A stretch of 64,000 nucleotides of DNA from Brucella tritici (GCF_902825325.1 NZ_CADEAR010000002.1:124001-188000); one strand, 5' to 3'; counted from the stretch's first letter, positions 1 through 9,176 are shown. Translations and numbers: made by a program. Notes: generated by a model from the letters alone, not told the origin.

Positions 1-1640
1 CGAACGACCTTGCTGAAGGTTATGTCGTCAAGGGCCGCATCGTAGCCATTGAAAAGGACATGGCGATCATCGACGCCGGTCTGAAGGTCGAAGGCCGCGT
101 GCCGCTGAAGGAATTCGGCGCAAAGGGCAAAGACGGCACGCTGAAGCCGGGCGACGAAGTGGAAGTTTACGTCGAGCGTATCGAAAACGCTCTGGGCGAA
201 GCTGTCCTGTCGCGCGAAAAAGCACGCCGTGAAGAAAGCTGGGTCAAGCTCGAGCAGAAGTTCGCCAATGGCGAGCGCGTCGATGGCGTCATCTTCAATC
301 AGGTCAAGGGTGGTTTCACCGTCGACCTCGACGGCGCTGTTGCCTTCCTGCCGCGTTCGCAGGTCGACATCCGTCCGATCCGCGACGTCACCCCGCTCAT
401 GCACGTCCCGCAACCGTTCGAAATCCTCAAGATGGACAAGCGTCGCGGCAACATCGTTGTCTCGCGTCGTACCGTTCTTGAAGAAAGCCGTGCGGAACAG
501 CGTTCGGAAATCGTCCAGAACCTTGAAGAAGGTCAGGTCGTTGAAGGCGTCGTCAAGAACATCACCGATTACGGTGCGTTCGTTGACCTCGGCGGCATCG
601 ACGGTCTCCTGCACGTGACCGACATGGCATGGCGCCGCGTCAACCATCCGTCGGAAATCCTCACCATCGGCCAGACGGTCAAGGTGCAGATCATCCGCAT
701 CAACCAGGAAACCCATCGTATCTCGCTCGGCATGAAGCAGCTCGAGAGCGATCCTTGGGATGGCATCGGCGCGAAGTACCCGATCGGCAAAAAGATCACC
801 GGCACCGTCACGAACATCACCGACTACGGTGCGTTCGTCGAAATCGAGCCGGGCATCGAAGGCCTCATCCACGTTTCCGAAATGTCGTGGACCAAGAAGA
901 ATGTCCATCCGGGCAAGATTCTGTCCACCACGCAGGAAGTCGAAGTCGTTGTGCTCGAAGTTGATCCGGTCAAGCGCCGCATCTCGCTCGGCCTCAAGCA
1001 GACCCTCGACAATCCGTGGACGACCTTTGCCCAGAAGTACCCTGTCGGTACCGTTGTTGAAGGCGAAGTCAAGAACAAGACCGAATTCGGCCTGTTCATT
1101 GGCCTCGACGGCGACGTTGACGGCATGGTTCACCTCTCCGACCTCGACTGGAACCGTCCGGGCGAACAGGTCATCGAAGAGTACAACAAGGGTGAAGTCG
1201 TTAAGGCTGTCGTTCTCGACGTTGACATCGAGAAGGAACGCATCTCGCTCGGCATCAAGCAGCTTTCCGGCGACAAGGTCGGTGAAGCAGCAGCTTCCGG
1301 CGACCTGCGCAAGAACGCCGTTGTAACGGTTGAAGTCACCGCAGTAACCGATGGCGGCCTTGAAGTTCGTCTGGTCGATCACGACCTCGACAGCTTCATC
1401 AAGCGCTCGGATCTGTCGCGTGATCGCGACGAACAGCGTCCGGAACGCTTCACGGTCGGTCAGAAGGTTGACGCTCGCGTCATCGCTTTCGACAAGAAGA
1501 CCCGCAAGCTGCAGGTCTCGATCAAGGCGCTCGAAATCGCCGAAGAAAAGGAAGCTGTTGCTCAGTACGGTTCGTCCGACTCCGGCGCTTCGCTCGGCGA
1601 CATCCTCGGTGCCGCTCTGAAGAAGCAGGAAAAGAACTAA
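1..1640 (+). CDS. rpsA: 30S ribosomal protein S1, 5'-truncated by the window edge
   Basis: Ribosomal protein S1 binds mRNA on the 30S subunit and helps load structured or weak-Shine-Dalgarno messages. The reading frame is open from base 3, so the ATG at 60 is internal; the true start lies before the window. About 545 codons are present against 560-570 for the family, so only the extreme N-terminus is missing. Successive S1 (OB-fold) repeats are visible, each with the ITDYGAFV or KTEFGLFI type core followed by GLxHVSxM/D and RISLGxKQ. Codon use is strongly biased, as expected for a highly expressed gene. A strong terminator follows. Confidence 0.97.
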   Translation, partial: NDLAEGYVVKGRIVAIEKDMAIIDAGLKVEGRVPLKEFGAKGKDGTLKPGDEVEVYVERIENALGEAVLSREKARREESWVKLEQKFANGERVDGVIFNQVKGGFTVDLDGAVAFLPRSQVDIRPIRDVTPLMHVPQPFEILKMDKRRGNIVVSRRTVLEESRAEQRSEIVQNLEEGQVVEGVVKNITDYGAFVDLGGIDGLLHVTDMAWRRVNHPSEILTIGQTVKVQIIRINQETHRISLGMKQLESDPWDGIGAKYPIGKKITGTVTNITDYGAFVEIEPGIEGLIHVSEMSWTKKNVHPGKILSTTQEVEVVVLEVDPVKRRISLGLKQTLDNPWTTFAQKYPVGTVVEGEVKNKTEFGLFIGLDGDVDGMVHLSDLDWNRPGEQVIEEYNKGEVVKAVVLDVDIEKERISLGIKQLSGDKVGEAAASGDLRKNAVVTVEVTAVTDGGLEVRLVDHDLDSFIKRSDLSRDRDEQRPERFTVGQKVDARVIAFDKKTRKLQVSIKALEIAEEKEAVAQYGSSDSGASLGDILGAALKKQEKN

Positions 1641-1665
1641 TCTTTCCCTCTTCGACTGAACATGG

Positions 1666-1693
1666 AAAAGCCCGCCTCTCGGCGGGCTTTTTC
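1666..1693 (+). terminator. Rho-independent terminator of rpsA
   Basis: A GC-rich hairpin (AAAAGCCCGCC, four-base loop, GGCGGGCTTTTT) ends in a T run about 25 bases after the rpsA stop codon. Confidence 0.9.
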
Positions 1694-1915
1694 TTTATCA
1701 AATAAATTTATGGTGATTCCTCTGCCACGAAATGGTCACGAACCGGCACAATTTTACGTGCTCGACCAATATTGTTTCATTATCTTCTTTTCCAATTCGG
1801 CAGATGAGCAACTAATAAAGCTTTCTCTGCATTAATCGTGGAGGATAAAAGCTTCCAGGCCGCCTATTCATAGCAAAATATCTATACAAAATTACTTTTG
1901 AACGGATTGCATAAG

Positions 1916-2659
1916 ATGATTTCCAGAACGACCACCCTGACCGCAATGTTGCTTTCAACTGCGCTGCTCAGCGCTTCCTTTGCCGTGCCAAGCTTCGCCG
2001 AAAGTGCAGCAAAGCCGAATGCCCCGGCGGCAGAGAGCACGAAAGCTGCACAGCAGGACGCCATCAAGAAGCTGGATGCCATTTCCGGCGATGGCCTCGC
2101 AGCGGTGCGGGGCGTTACACTGGCGCGACTGGCCATTTTTCAGGGAACACCCGACCAGGCCAAGGTCATCCTGTCGACGGTCAAGGATGATCTGGACAAG
2201 GCGCAGAAAGACACTCCATCCCTGCTCGACAAGATGAAAGCGGCTGGCGCTCCAGCCGACGAAGTCGCCGAAGTTCAGTCGGGCACATTACCGGTCGATA
2301 TGGAAGTCGGTGTAGTCGATGATTACAAGCTGACGCCTGAAAAGGCTGCCCACTTGAAAAAGGCCAATGAAAATATCCAGCATGGCCGCAAGAAAGAGGC
2401 CCAGGATGAGCTGAAACTCGCAGATGTCGATCTGGTGATAACCGAAACGACGGCCAATCTGCCTGCCATCGACAAGGATGTCGATCTGGCACTGGAACAG
2501 CTCGGCAACGGCAAATATTACGATGCCAACCTGACCCTCATCAAGGCGGAACATATGGTGACGATTCGCTCCAACATGTCCGTTGATGACAAGAAGGACG
2601 CCAGCACAGCCAATGCACCAGCCGACGCAAAGCCGACTGATGCGGCCAAGAAGAGCTGA
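1916..2659 (+). CDS. YfdX family secreted protein
   Basis: About 247 residues from the ATG at 1916. The frame also has an upstream TTG at 1898, but the ATG gives a clean Sec signal peptide (MISRTTTL, hydrophobic core, cleavage near FAVPSFA-ES), so it is preferred. The mature part resembles the YfdX family: helical, with a DAIKKLDAISGDGLAAVRGV segment, then LARLAIFQG and repeated short helices rich in Lys, Asp and Ala. YfdX of enterobacteria is acid-inducible and periplasmic, with a poorly defined role. The gene stands alone between two terminators, so context gives no partner. The C-terminal 25 residues are low complexity (Ala, Asp, Lys). Family call is from memory of the fold pattern; function is not known. 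Confidence 0.72.
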   Translation: MISRTTTLTAMLLSTALLSASFAVPSFAESAAKPNAPAAESTKAAQQDAIKKLDAISGDGLAAVRGVTLARLAIFQGTPDQAKVILSTVKDDLDKAQKDTPSLLDKMKAAGAPADEVAEVQSGTLPVDMEVGVVDDYKLTPEKAAHLKKANENIQHGRKKEAQDELKLADVDLVITETTANLPAIDKDVDLALEQLGNGKYYDANLTLIKAEHMVTIRSNMSVDDKKDASTANAPADAKPTDAAKKS

Positions 2660-2680
2660 CCATCGCTTGTGAGAATAAAG

Positions 2681-2710
2681 GCCGGGATGTGAACCATCCC
2701 GGCTTCTTTA
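2681..2710 (+). terminator. Rho-independent terminator of the yfdX-like gene
   Basis: Nine-base-pair stem GCCGGGATG / CATCCCGGC at 2681-2689 and 2695-2703, followed by a T-rich stretch, 21 bases after the stop codon. Confidence 0.8.
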
Positions 2711-2711
2711 A

Positions 2712-2746
2712 AGCGCGTTTCGATCTGATTGAATCAGATCGGCGCT
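2712..2746. repeat. Intergenic palindrome, possible yeiH terminator
   Basis: CGATCTGATT and AATCAGATCG (2721-2730, 2732-2741) form a 10-bp perfect inverted repeat around one base, flanked by AGCGC and GCGCT (2712-2716, 2742-2746). It lies just after the YfdX-like terminator and downstream of the minus-strand yeiH gene, where the hairpin could also end transcription. It looks like a dispersed intergenic repeat rather than a regulator site. Confidence 0.6.
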
Positions 2747-2810
2747 CTAAGCTGTTCCTATTTTAAGCCTAATCTTATCGATCCTCGTTTCACTCCGGTC
2801 GGATTATGCT

Positions 2811-3830
2811 CTATGCAACGCTGAGCATATGAATCAGGCCAAGGCTGATGGTGCCGAGAGCCACGAGCGAAAGCACCGCAGTCAGCGTCACCCGACCGCC
2901 TGCCGATGCTACGGAGCGGATATCGACGCCGAGGCCAAGAGCCGCCATCGAAATGATCGTGAGGATGGTCGAGGCATACTGAATGCCGGGCAAGATCGAT
3001 TCCGGTATCAGGTGCAGCGAATGCAGCGCCATCATGCCAAGGAAGCCGAGAATGAACCATGGCACGAGCTGGAAGAAGCCAGGCTTGGCGTTTGCGTCCT
3101 TGTTTCCGGCAAGAAGCGCCAGCGCGAGAATGACCGGTCCGAGCATCAGCACGCGTACGAGCTTCACCAGCGTGCCAAGCTGGACACTGATCGTCGCGAC
3201 CGGAGCAGTGGCTGCCAGAACCTGTGGCACCGCATAGACGGTCAGGCCCGCCAGTACGCCATATTGCGTGTGCGACAGCCCCAGAAGCGGCACCAGCAAC
3301 GGCAGAAGCAGCACGACGACCACGCCGAGAATAGCAGTGAAGGCAATGGAAGCCGCCACGTCCTCGCTTCCCGCGCCGATAACCGGGGCGGTGGCAGCGA
3401 TGGCGGAATTGCCGCAAATGGAGTTACCGCAGGCCACCAGCACCGCCATGCGATGCGGCAGTTTCAACAGGCGTCCGATCCCATAACTGAGCGTGATAGC
3501 GACCACCACGACGCCTGCAATGCCGAAGATGAGCCCGGAACCTGCGGCCACGACCGCGCTGGCGCTGATCGATGCGCCGAGCAGCACCACTGCAATTTCC
3601 AGAAGAAGCTTGGCGGAAAAGCCGATGCCCTTGTTGAATTGCTTGCCCGGACGCATGAACGTCCGCACGACCGTGCCGAGGAGAATGGCAATCACCAGCG
3701 CTTCGAGCCAGGCGCGCCCTGCATAATGTTCCTCGACTCTTTCAAGTCCAATCGCCGCTATTGCGACGGCAACGCTCAAGCCAAGTCCTGGGAGGATGTT
3801 CTGGATTTTGGAGTAGGTCATTGTCGGCAT
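2811..3830 (-). CDS. YeiH/UPF0324 family putative sulfate exporter
   Basis: About 339 residues from the ATG at 3830; the frame can be extended to a TTG at 3866, but neither start has a good ribosome binding site. The protein is a polytopic inner-membrane protein of the YeiH (UPF0324) family, with roughly ten hydrophobic segments, starting with GLGLSVAVAIAAIGLE. The conserved family core ACGNSICGNSAIAATAPVIG is present. Members are annotated as putative sulfate exporters but transport has rarely been shown. It is divergent from a LysR-type regulator, the same arrangement as yeiH-yeiE in enterobacteria, which suggests that regulator controls it. Confidence 0.85.
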   Translation of the reverse strand: MPTMTYSKIQNILPGLGLSVAVAIAAIGLERVEEHYAGRAWLEALVIAILLGTVVRTFMRPGKQFNKGIGFSAKLLLEIAVVLLGASISASAVVAAGSGLIFGIAGVVVVAITLSYGIGRLLKLPHRMAVLVACGNSICGNSAIAATAPVIGAGSEDVAASIAFTAILGVVVVLLLPLLVPLLGLSHTQYGVLAGLTVYAVPQVLAATAPVATISVQLGTLVKLVRVLMLGPVILALALLAGNKDANAKPGFFQLVPWFILGFLGMMALHSLHLIPESILPGIQYASTILTIISMAALGLGVDIRSVASAGGRVTLTAVLSLVALGTISLGLIHMLSVA

Positions 3831-3999
3831 TTCAAATCTGTCTGTTTGCTTTTTCGCATTGTCCAACGCAAAACCGCTTCACACTTTTGCTGGAAATGCT
3901 CGTATGAGAATTATTTTCTCATCCAATGCCTGATTTTCCCTGTTCATTCCATTTCATTATATGGCATATTTCATTCGATAAAATCGAACGATAGATGCT
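3831..3999. promoter_or_regulatory. Divergent promoter region between yeiH and the LysR-type gene
   Basis: An AT-rich 169-bp gap between divergent genes, where the LysR-type protein would be expected to bind T-N11-A sites. It also carries a degenerate copy of the dispersed repeat at about 3865-3901 (CGCTTCACACTTTTGCTGG). I cannot assign the operator to specific bases. Confidence 0.5.
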
Positions 4000-4893
4000 A
4001 TGACACTGGAACAGCTGCGAATTTTCATTGAAGTCGCCGAGCGTGAGCACCTTACGCGAGCCTCGGAAGCCCTGCATCTGACGCCTTCGGCGGTCAGTTC
4101 GGCTATCCGCACGATGGAAAATCGCTACGGGGCCACGCTCTTCAATCGTATCGGGCGGCGGATCGAGCTGACCGGTGATGGGCGCATGTTTCTGGACGAG
4201 GCGCGCGCCACACTTGCACGCGCCCGTTCCGCCGAACGGATGCTATCGGAACTTGGTGGCGGCAAGCGCGGCATCCTCGCCATTCATGCCAGCCAGACCA
4301 TCGCCAGCTATTGGCTGCCATCCTTTCTGGCACGGTTTCACGCGGACTTTCCGTTGATTGATGTGCGGTTGACGCTCGGCAATACCGAAAGCGTTACCGA
4401 GGCGACACAGGAAGGTGTTGCCGATATCGGTCTTGTGGAAGGCGCCGTGCAGGCACCATCCCTATCGATCAGCAAGGTTGCAAGCGACCAGCTTATTCTG
4501 GTGGCACGTCCCGATCATGATTGGGGTACGGGCAGCAAGCTCACCTGGGATCGGCTTTTCGAGGGAAAATGGATACTGCGCGAGCAGGGATCGGGAACGC
4601 GCAGCGTTTTCGAGGATGCCATGCGCGCCTCCGGCTACAATCCGGCGCGGCTGCATGTGGCGCTTGAACTGCCCTCGAACGAGGCTATCTGCTCAGCGGT
4701 GCGTTCTGGTGACTATGTGACAGCCATATCGGAACTTGTCGCCGCTCCACATCTTGCTGCCGGAACACTGGTGAAGGCGGACTTCGCTCTCCCGCAACGT
4801 CAGTTTCTCATGCTGCAGCACAATGACCGTTACAGGACGAAAGCTCTGCAGGCTTTTGCCGGTTTGCTGAGCGGCGGGGATCAGCGAATCTGA
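4000..4893 (+). CDS. LysR-type transcriptional regulator next to yeiH (YeiE-like)
   Basis: 297 residues, the normal LysR length. The N-terminal winged helix-turn-helix is clear (MTLEQLRIFIEVAEREHLTR, then ASEALHLTPSAVSSAIRTME), followed by the linker helix and a periplasmic-binding-like effector domain from about residue 90. Divergent placement beside yeiH suggests it regulates that exporter. The effector is unknown. Its 3' end overlaps the convergent transglycosylase gene by 13 bases, which is unusual but both frames are well supported. Confidence 0.9.
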   Translation: MTLEQLRIFIEVAEREHLTRASEALHLTPSAVSSAIRTMENRYGATLFNRIGRRIELTGDGRMFLDEARATLARARSAERMLSELGGGKRGILAIHASQTIASYWLPSFLARFHADFPLIDVRLTLGNTESVTEATQEGVADIGLVEGAVQAPSLSISKVASDQLILVARPDHDWGTGSKLTWDRLFEGKWILREQGSGTRSVFEDAMRASGYNPARLHVALELPSNEAICSAVRSGDYVTAISELVAAPHLAAGTLVKADFALPQRQFLMLQHNDRYRTKALQAFAGLLSGGDQRI

Positions 4894-6140
4894 CGCAACA
4901 ATTCCGGCTGCGGAAAACAAGTTTCCGGAGCGCCGTTCCTGGCCTGCCACAGGCCAATCGAGCGGCGTGTCTTGAAGCCGGGCAGACCGTCGGGCTTGCC
5001 GACATCATAACCCAGCGCCTGCATGCGTTTCTGCATTGCGCCGATATCGGAGCGATACATGGAGCCGACGTCGCCCCATGCGCGACTGAAATCGCCCGCA
5101 CCATAGGCGATACGGTCGCCGACATGGCCGATGAAGAGCGCATAGAGATCGCTCATATTATAGTCCTTGAGCACGTAGAAATTCGGGCTCACGACAAAGG
5201 CCGGACCATAGCAGCCGGCGGGCATGAGCAGAAAGCTTGTCGCCTTTATTTCATTGGCCGGAAATGGCTTGCCATTCACCCGCGTTATGCCGAGCTTTGC
5301 CCATTCGGCAATCGTCTTGCCCTGATCCGGCCCTTCCAGCGAACAGGAGACGTTCTGCGGAACGTTTACTTCAAAGCCCCAGTCGCGCCCCTTCTGCCAG
5401 CCATGCAGTTTTAGATAATTGGCGATGGAGGCCAGTGTATCGGGCACCGAATTCCAGATATCGCGCTTGCCGTCACCGTCGAAATCGACGGCGTGTTTCA
5501 GATAGGAAGTCGGCATGAATTGCGGCTGGCCGAGCGCGCCCGCCCATGAGCTTTTCATCGCGGCTTCGTCGATATAGCCCTTGGAAGCGATTTCGAGCGC
5601 AGCAATCAGTTCCTTGCGAAACATGTCCTTGCGGGTGGCCATAAAGGCCTTGGTGCCGAGAACTTCATAGGCATTATAGGGAATCTTCACCGTGCCGAAA
5701 CCGGATTCGCGGCCCCATACGGCAAGCAGGATCGGCCCCGGAACACCGTATTTCTGTTCGATGCGTTTCAAGAGACTGGCATATTGGCCATAGCGCGCCT
5801 TGCCGCCGCTTGTGACCGACGCAATAGTCTTTGCATTGAAATACTTACCGGGCGCACCGAATTCCGCCTGTTTCTGCTCTTTCGGCGTCGAAGGCTTTTC
5901 GCCGGGAATGACGAGATCGGGCAGCTTCCAGTTGATCGAGACACCGGCAAAAGCCTGATCGAACACGGCGCGGGACACGCCGGCTGCCTTCGCTTCCGGC
6001 CAGAGGTCCTTTTCGAGCCAGTTGCGATACTGACTTTCAACCTGCGCCTTGGACGGTGCGGCAACGGCGGGAGAAATGGCAAGACTGGCAAGCAGTGCGA
6101 GACCAATCTTCAGGCTATGCTTCCAATTTCCCGCTGCCAT
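4881..6140 (-). CDS. Lytic murein transglycosylase, MltB-like with peptidoglycan-binding domain
   Basis: 419 residues from the ATG at 6140, which has GGAG eight bases upstream; a TTG four codons earlier is less likely. A signal peptide (KIGLALLASLAISPAVA) sends it to the periplasm. Residues 25-330 match the MltB transglycosylase fold: AVWGRESGFGTVKIPYNAYE with the catalytic Glu, GALGQPQFMPTSYLKHAVDF and DGDGKRDIWN. The C-terminal 60 residues form a peptidoglycan-binding repeat (MQKRMQALGYDVGKPDGLPG). No lipobox is present, so it is soluble rather than a lipoprotein like E. coli MltB. It lies 14 bases after recR, so the two may be cotranscribed. Confidence 0.93.
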   Translation of the reverse strand: MAAGNWKHSLKIGLALLASLAISPAVAAPSKAQVESQYRNWLEKDLWPEAKAAGVSRAVFDQAFAGVSINWKLPDLVIPGEKPSTPKEQKQAEFGAPGKYFNAKTIASVTSGGKARYGQYASLLKRIEQKYGVPGPILLAVWGRESGFGTVKIPYNAYEVLGTKAFMATRKDMFRKELIAALEIASKGYIDEAAMKSSWAGALGQPQFMPTSYLKHAVDFDGDGKRDIWNSVPDTLASIANYLKLHGWQKGRDWGFEVNVPQNVSCSLEGPDQGKTIAEWAKLGITRVNGKPFPANEIKATSFLLMPAGCYGPAFVVSPNFYVLKDYNMSDLYALFIGHVGDRIAYGAGDFSRAWGDVGSMYRSDIGAMQKRMQALGYDVGKPDGLPGFKTRRSIGLWQARNGAPETCFPQPELLRQIR

Positions 6141-6154
6141 GCATGTCTCCAAAC

Positions 6155-6760
6155 CTAAAGGGTTGTTCTTGCCCGTAACGCAGCAGCAAGCGTGCCTTCA
6201 TCCAGATAGTCGAGTTCGCCGCCGACCGGAACCCCATGGGCAAGCCTCGTGACGCGTATGTCGAAGCTCGATAGCTGGTCGGTGATGTAATGCGCCGTGG
6301 TCTGGCCTTCGACGGTGGCGTTGACCGCGAGAATCACTTCCTTGATCTCACCGGTGGAAACCCGTTCCACCAGTCCCTTGATGTTGAGATCGTCCGGGCC
6401 GATGCCATCGAGCGGCGACAGGCGACCGCCGAGAACGTGATAGCGCACATTCATCGTGCCAGCCCGTTCCAGTGCCCATAGATCGGAAACATCTTCCACC
6501 ACGATGAGGGTGGCGGGATCGCGCCGCTCATCGGTGCAGATCGTGCATGGATCGGACGTATCGACATTGCCGCAGCACGAACAGATGCGCACCTTTTCGG
6601 CAGCCTCTTGCATGGCGCCGCCAAGCGGCACCAGAAGCGCTTCCTTCTTCTTGATAAGGTGCAGAGCCGCACGACGGGCCGAACGCGGCCCAAGCCCCGG
6701 CACACGGGCCAGAAGCTGGATGAGACGTTCGATTTCAGGACCGGCTATTCGTTTGGACAT
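6155..6760 (-). CDS. recR: Recombination mediator RecR
   Basis: 201 residues, full length. RecR works with RecO (and RecF) to load RecA on single-stranded gaps. Visible are the helix-hairpin-helix region ([17 protein letters not shown], residues 19-35), a C4 zinc finger with Cys60, Cys63, Cys72 and Cys75, and a Toprim domain starting at [14 protein letters not shown] (residue 85). It follows ybaB and dnaX on the same strand, the dnaX-ybaB-recR order shared by many bacteria. Confidence 0.97.
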   Translation of the reverse strand: MSKRIAGPEIERLIQLLARVPGLGPRSARRAALHLIKKKEALLVPLGGAMQEAAEKVRICSCCGNVDTSDPCTICTDERRDPATLIVVEDVSDLWALERAGTMNVRYHVLGGRLSPLDGIGPDDLNIKGLVERVSTGEIKEVILAVNATVEGQTTAHYITDQLSSFDIRVTRLAHGVPVGGELDYLDEGTLAAALRARTTL

Positions 6761-6767
6761 TGTCTTA

Positions 6768-6883
6768 GGGGAGTAAGGGAGTAGGGGAATAAGGGAGTAG
6801 GAAAAAGGATCAAGGGAGTTTGCACCGTTGCGACAGACCGCCAGGCAAACATACTCACCTATTCCCTTATTCCCCTACTCCCC
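6768..6883. repeat. Paired arrays of an 8-bp repeat forming inverted arms
   Basis: Between recR and ybaB there are four tandem 8-mers of the form RGGGARTA (6768-6799: GGGGAGTA, AGGGAGTA, GGGGAATA, AGGGAGTA). After a spacer of about 60 bases come three copies in the reverse orientation (6860-6883: TATTCCCT, TATTCCCC, TACTCCCC). The arms can pair over about 25 bases with one mismatch. It lies within a probable operon, where it would form a long hairpin in the mRNA. Confidence 0.85.
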
Positions 6884-6889
6884 TGAGAA

Positions 6890-7213
6890 TTAAAACGGCA
6901 ACTTAAACCCCGGAGGGATCGGCAGACCGGCGGTGAGCGACTGCGTCTTTTCGGCCATGGCCGCTTCGAGCTTGGCCTTGGCGTCGTTATGCGCCGCGAT
7001 AATCAGATCTTCGAGGATTTCAACCTCTTCTTCCTTCATCAGCGACGGGTCGATCTTCAGTGCCGACAAGGTGCCCTTGCCGGAAAGCGTGATCGTCACC
7101 AGCCCGCCGCCCGAAGAGGCCGAGGCTTCAAGATTGGCGATCTCGTCCTGCATGGCCTTCATCTTGGCCTGCAATTCCTTCGCCTGCTTCATCATGCCCA
7201 TCATGTCACGCAT
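6890..7213 (-). CDS. YbaB/EbfC family nucleoid-associated protein
   Basis: 107 residues, normal for the family. YbaB/EbfC proteins are small DNA-binding dimers associated with the nucleoid. Typical features are the Met- and Lys-rich N-terminal helix ([20 protein letters not shown]), a central beta sheet ([20 protein letters not shown]) and a C-terminal helical tail ending in [12 protein letters not shown]. It lies between dnaX and recR on the same strand, the classic arrangement. Confidence 0.95.
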   Translation of the reverse strand: MRDMMGMMKQAKELQAKMKAMQDEIANLEASASSGGGLVTITLSGKGTLSALKIDPSLMKEEEVEILEDLIIAAHNDAKAKLEAAMAEKTQSLTAGLPIPPGFKLPF

Positions 7214-7237
7214 GGGTTCACTCCATCATTCCGTAAA

Positions 7238-9058
7238 TCAGTCGTCTTCAGACGGTCCGCCAGGGATTTCCGCCACGGCATCGAGGTCAATGTCCTCGTC
7301 GTCATTCTGTTCCGGTACGGCAATGCGCACATCGGTGATTTTTGCGCCTGGAAAGGCCGCGAGAATAGCGGCGACATCGGGATCGGCACGGGCGTCGGTC
7401 ACCAGATTGTCGCGTCGCTCGGTTTCTGCCTCCGAAATGGTCTGCCCCGCCACATCACGCGCGACGGTCACCACCCAGCGAATGCCGGTCCAGTTCAGGA
7501 GGCGTTGCGAAATGTCGCTCGGCAAAGATTTCGGCGCATCGTCGGTCAGGCCGATTTCGAGCCGTCCGGGTGCAATGGATGCAAGCCGCACACAGCTCTT
7601 GACCAGAATCTTGAACTGCATGTCGCGATGCTTGTCGGCGAGTGCGACGACATCATGCAGGCTGTTGACCGGCACCGAAGGCTGCGGCGTATTCTCGACG
7701 AATGGCTGCGGCGCGACAGACGGCTGAACCGGCTGCGGTGGTGTTTCCACGATACGCATGGCCGTTGCCGGTCCACCGGAGACGGGAGCCATCGAGGACG
7801 ATCCAACCGTATCTGTGACAAAGCGCGCTTCAGGCTGACCGCCGCCGCCATTCGGCCGCGGATTGCCCGGCTGCGGACGCGGCGCCGAAACGGAGCCATT
7901 GTCGAGGCCGCGAATCGCTTCATCCAGTGTCGGCAGATCGGCTGCATGAGCTAGCCGGATCAAAAGCATTTCTGCGGCCTGAACCGGTCTCGTCGCCGTA
8001 TCGACTTCCGCAATGCCCTTGAGCAGCATCTGCCAGGTGCGTGACAGCACACGGACAGAAAGTTTCTGCGCGAATTCCCGACCGCGCACGCGCTCATCTT
8101 CCGACAGGGACACGTCTTCTGCCACATCCGGCGTGAAACGCAGGCGTGTCACGAGATGGTTGAAATCGGCAAGATCGGTCAGCACGACCGACGGGTCGGC
8201 ACCGACATCATATTGCGCGCGAAATTCCGTCAGTGCGCCAGCCACATCGCCGCGCATCAGCATCTCGAAGAGGTCGATGATACGGGCACGATCGGCAAGG
8301 CCGAGCATGGAGCGCACGGCTTCGGCTGTAACAGTGCCTGCGCCATGCGCGATGGCCTGATCGAAGATCGACAGCGAATCGCGTGCCGAGCCTTCGCCTG
8401 CGCGTGCGATCATGGCGAGCGATGTGTCATCCACCGCGATCTGTTCCGCTTCCGCGATGCGACGCAGATGTTGCGCCAGCGTGCCCGATTCGATGCGGCG
8501 CAGGTCGAAGCGCTGGCAGCGCGACAGGACCGTGATCGGAACTTTTCGGATTTCGGTGGTGGCAAAGATGAATTTGACGTGCGGCGGCGGCTCTTCCAGC
8601 GTCTTCAACAGGCCGTTGAAAGCCTGATTGGAGAGCATGTGCACTTCGTCGATGATATAGACTTTATAACGCGCAGAAACCGGGCGGTAGCGCACCTGCT
8701 CGATGATCTCGCGGATGTCATCGATGCCCGTATGCGAGGCGGCGTCCATCTCGATCACATCGACATGACGGCCTTCCATGATCGCCTGGCAGTTTTCGCC
8801 CTGCGCGGAAAGATCGATAGTCGGCTGGTCGATCGTATCTGTCTTGTAATTGAGCGCGCGCGCCAGAATGCGCGCCGTGGTCGTCTTGCCGACCCCGCGA
8901 ACGCCGGTGAGCATCCAGGCCTGCGCGATGCGGCCCGTCTCGAACGCGTTCTTGAGCGTGCGAACCATCGGCTCCTGGCCGATAAGGTCGTTGAAATTCT
9001 GGGGGCGATATTTGCGGGCGAGAACGCGATAGGCGCCATCGGCGGATTTTGTGTCCAT
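7238..9058 (-). CDS. dnaX: DNA polymerase III subunit gamma/tau
   Basis: 606 residues from the ATG at 9058, which has a good ribosome binding site (GGAAGGG); the frame extends upstream to 9136 without conserved sequence. DnaX is the motor of the clamp loader that puts the beta clamp (dnaN, also in this window) on DNA. Walker A is GVRGVGKTT (residues 52-60), followed by VYIIDEVHML (Walker B) and the SRC motif in ITVLSRCQRFDLRR. The zinc cysteines of E. coli DnaX are replaced here by IDLSAQGENC, leaving one Cys. The Pro/Gln-rich linker and C-terminal domain correspond to tau. I see no slippery heptamer for making gamma. Confidence 0.96.
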   Translation of the reverse strand: MDTKSADGAYRVLARKYRPQNFNDLIGQEPMVRTLKNAFETGRIAQAWMLTGVRGVGKTTTARILARALNYKTDTIDQPTIDLSAQGENCQAIMEGRHVDVIEMDAASHTGIDDIREIIEQVRYRPVSARYKVYIIDEVHMLSNQAFNGLLKTLEEPPPHVKFIFATTEIRKVPITVLSRCQRFDLRRIESGTLAQHLRRIAEAEQIAVDDTSLAMIARAGEGSARDSLSIFDQAIAHGAGTVTAEAVRSMLGLADRARIIDLFEMLMRGDVAGALTEFRAQYDVGADPSVVLTDLADFNHLVTRLRFTPDVAEDVSLSEDERVRGREFAQKLSVRVLSRTWQMLLKGIAEVDTATRPVQAAEMLLIRLAHAADLPTLDEAIRGLDNGSVSAPRPQPGNPRPNGGGGQPEARFVTDTVGSSSMAPVSGGPATAMRIVETPPQPVQPSVAPQPFVENTPQPSVPVNSLHDVVALADKHRDMQFKILVKSCVRLASIAPGRLEIGLTDDAPKSLPSDISQRLLNWTGIRWVVTVARDVAGQTISEAETERRDNLVTDARADPDVAAILAAFPGAKITDVRIAVPEQNDDEDIDLDAVAEIPGGPSEDD

Positions 9059-9176
9059 AGCGACCCTTCCGTTCTTCCTGTTCCGCTTTTTTCTCAGTCG
9101 CCAGTTTGGACCGGACGCATGAGCGGCGTCAACCAAAGAGGCAACCCATCAACAGTCGTCGGCGTCGTGAGAAAGG

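Noticed and set aside
2829-4031. 400-codon open frame antisense to yeiH
   Set aside because: YeiH has strong family motifs and hydrophobic helices; the antisense product is a charged, His- and Arg-rich sequence with no domain.
7238-9058. Programmed frameshift site in dnaX
   Set aside because: No A6G-type or other slippery heptamer with a downstream stem was found in the expected region.
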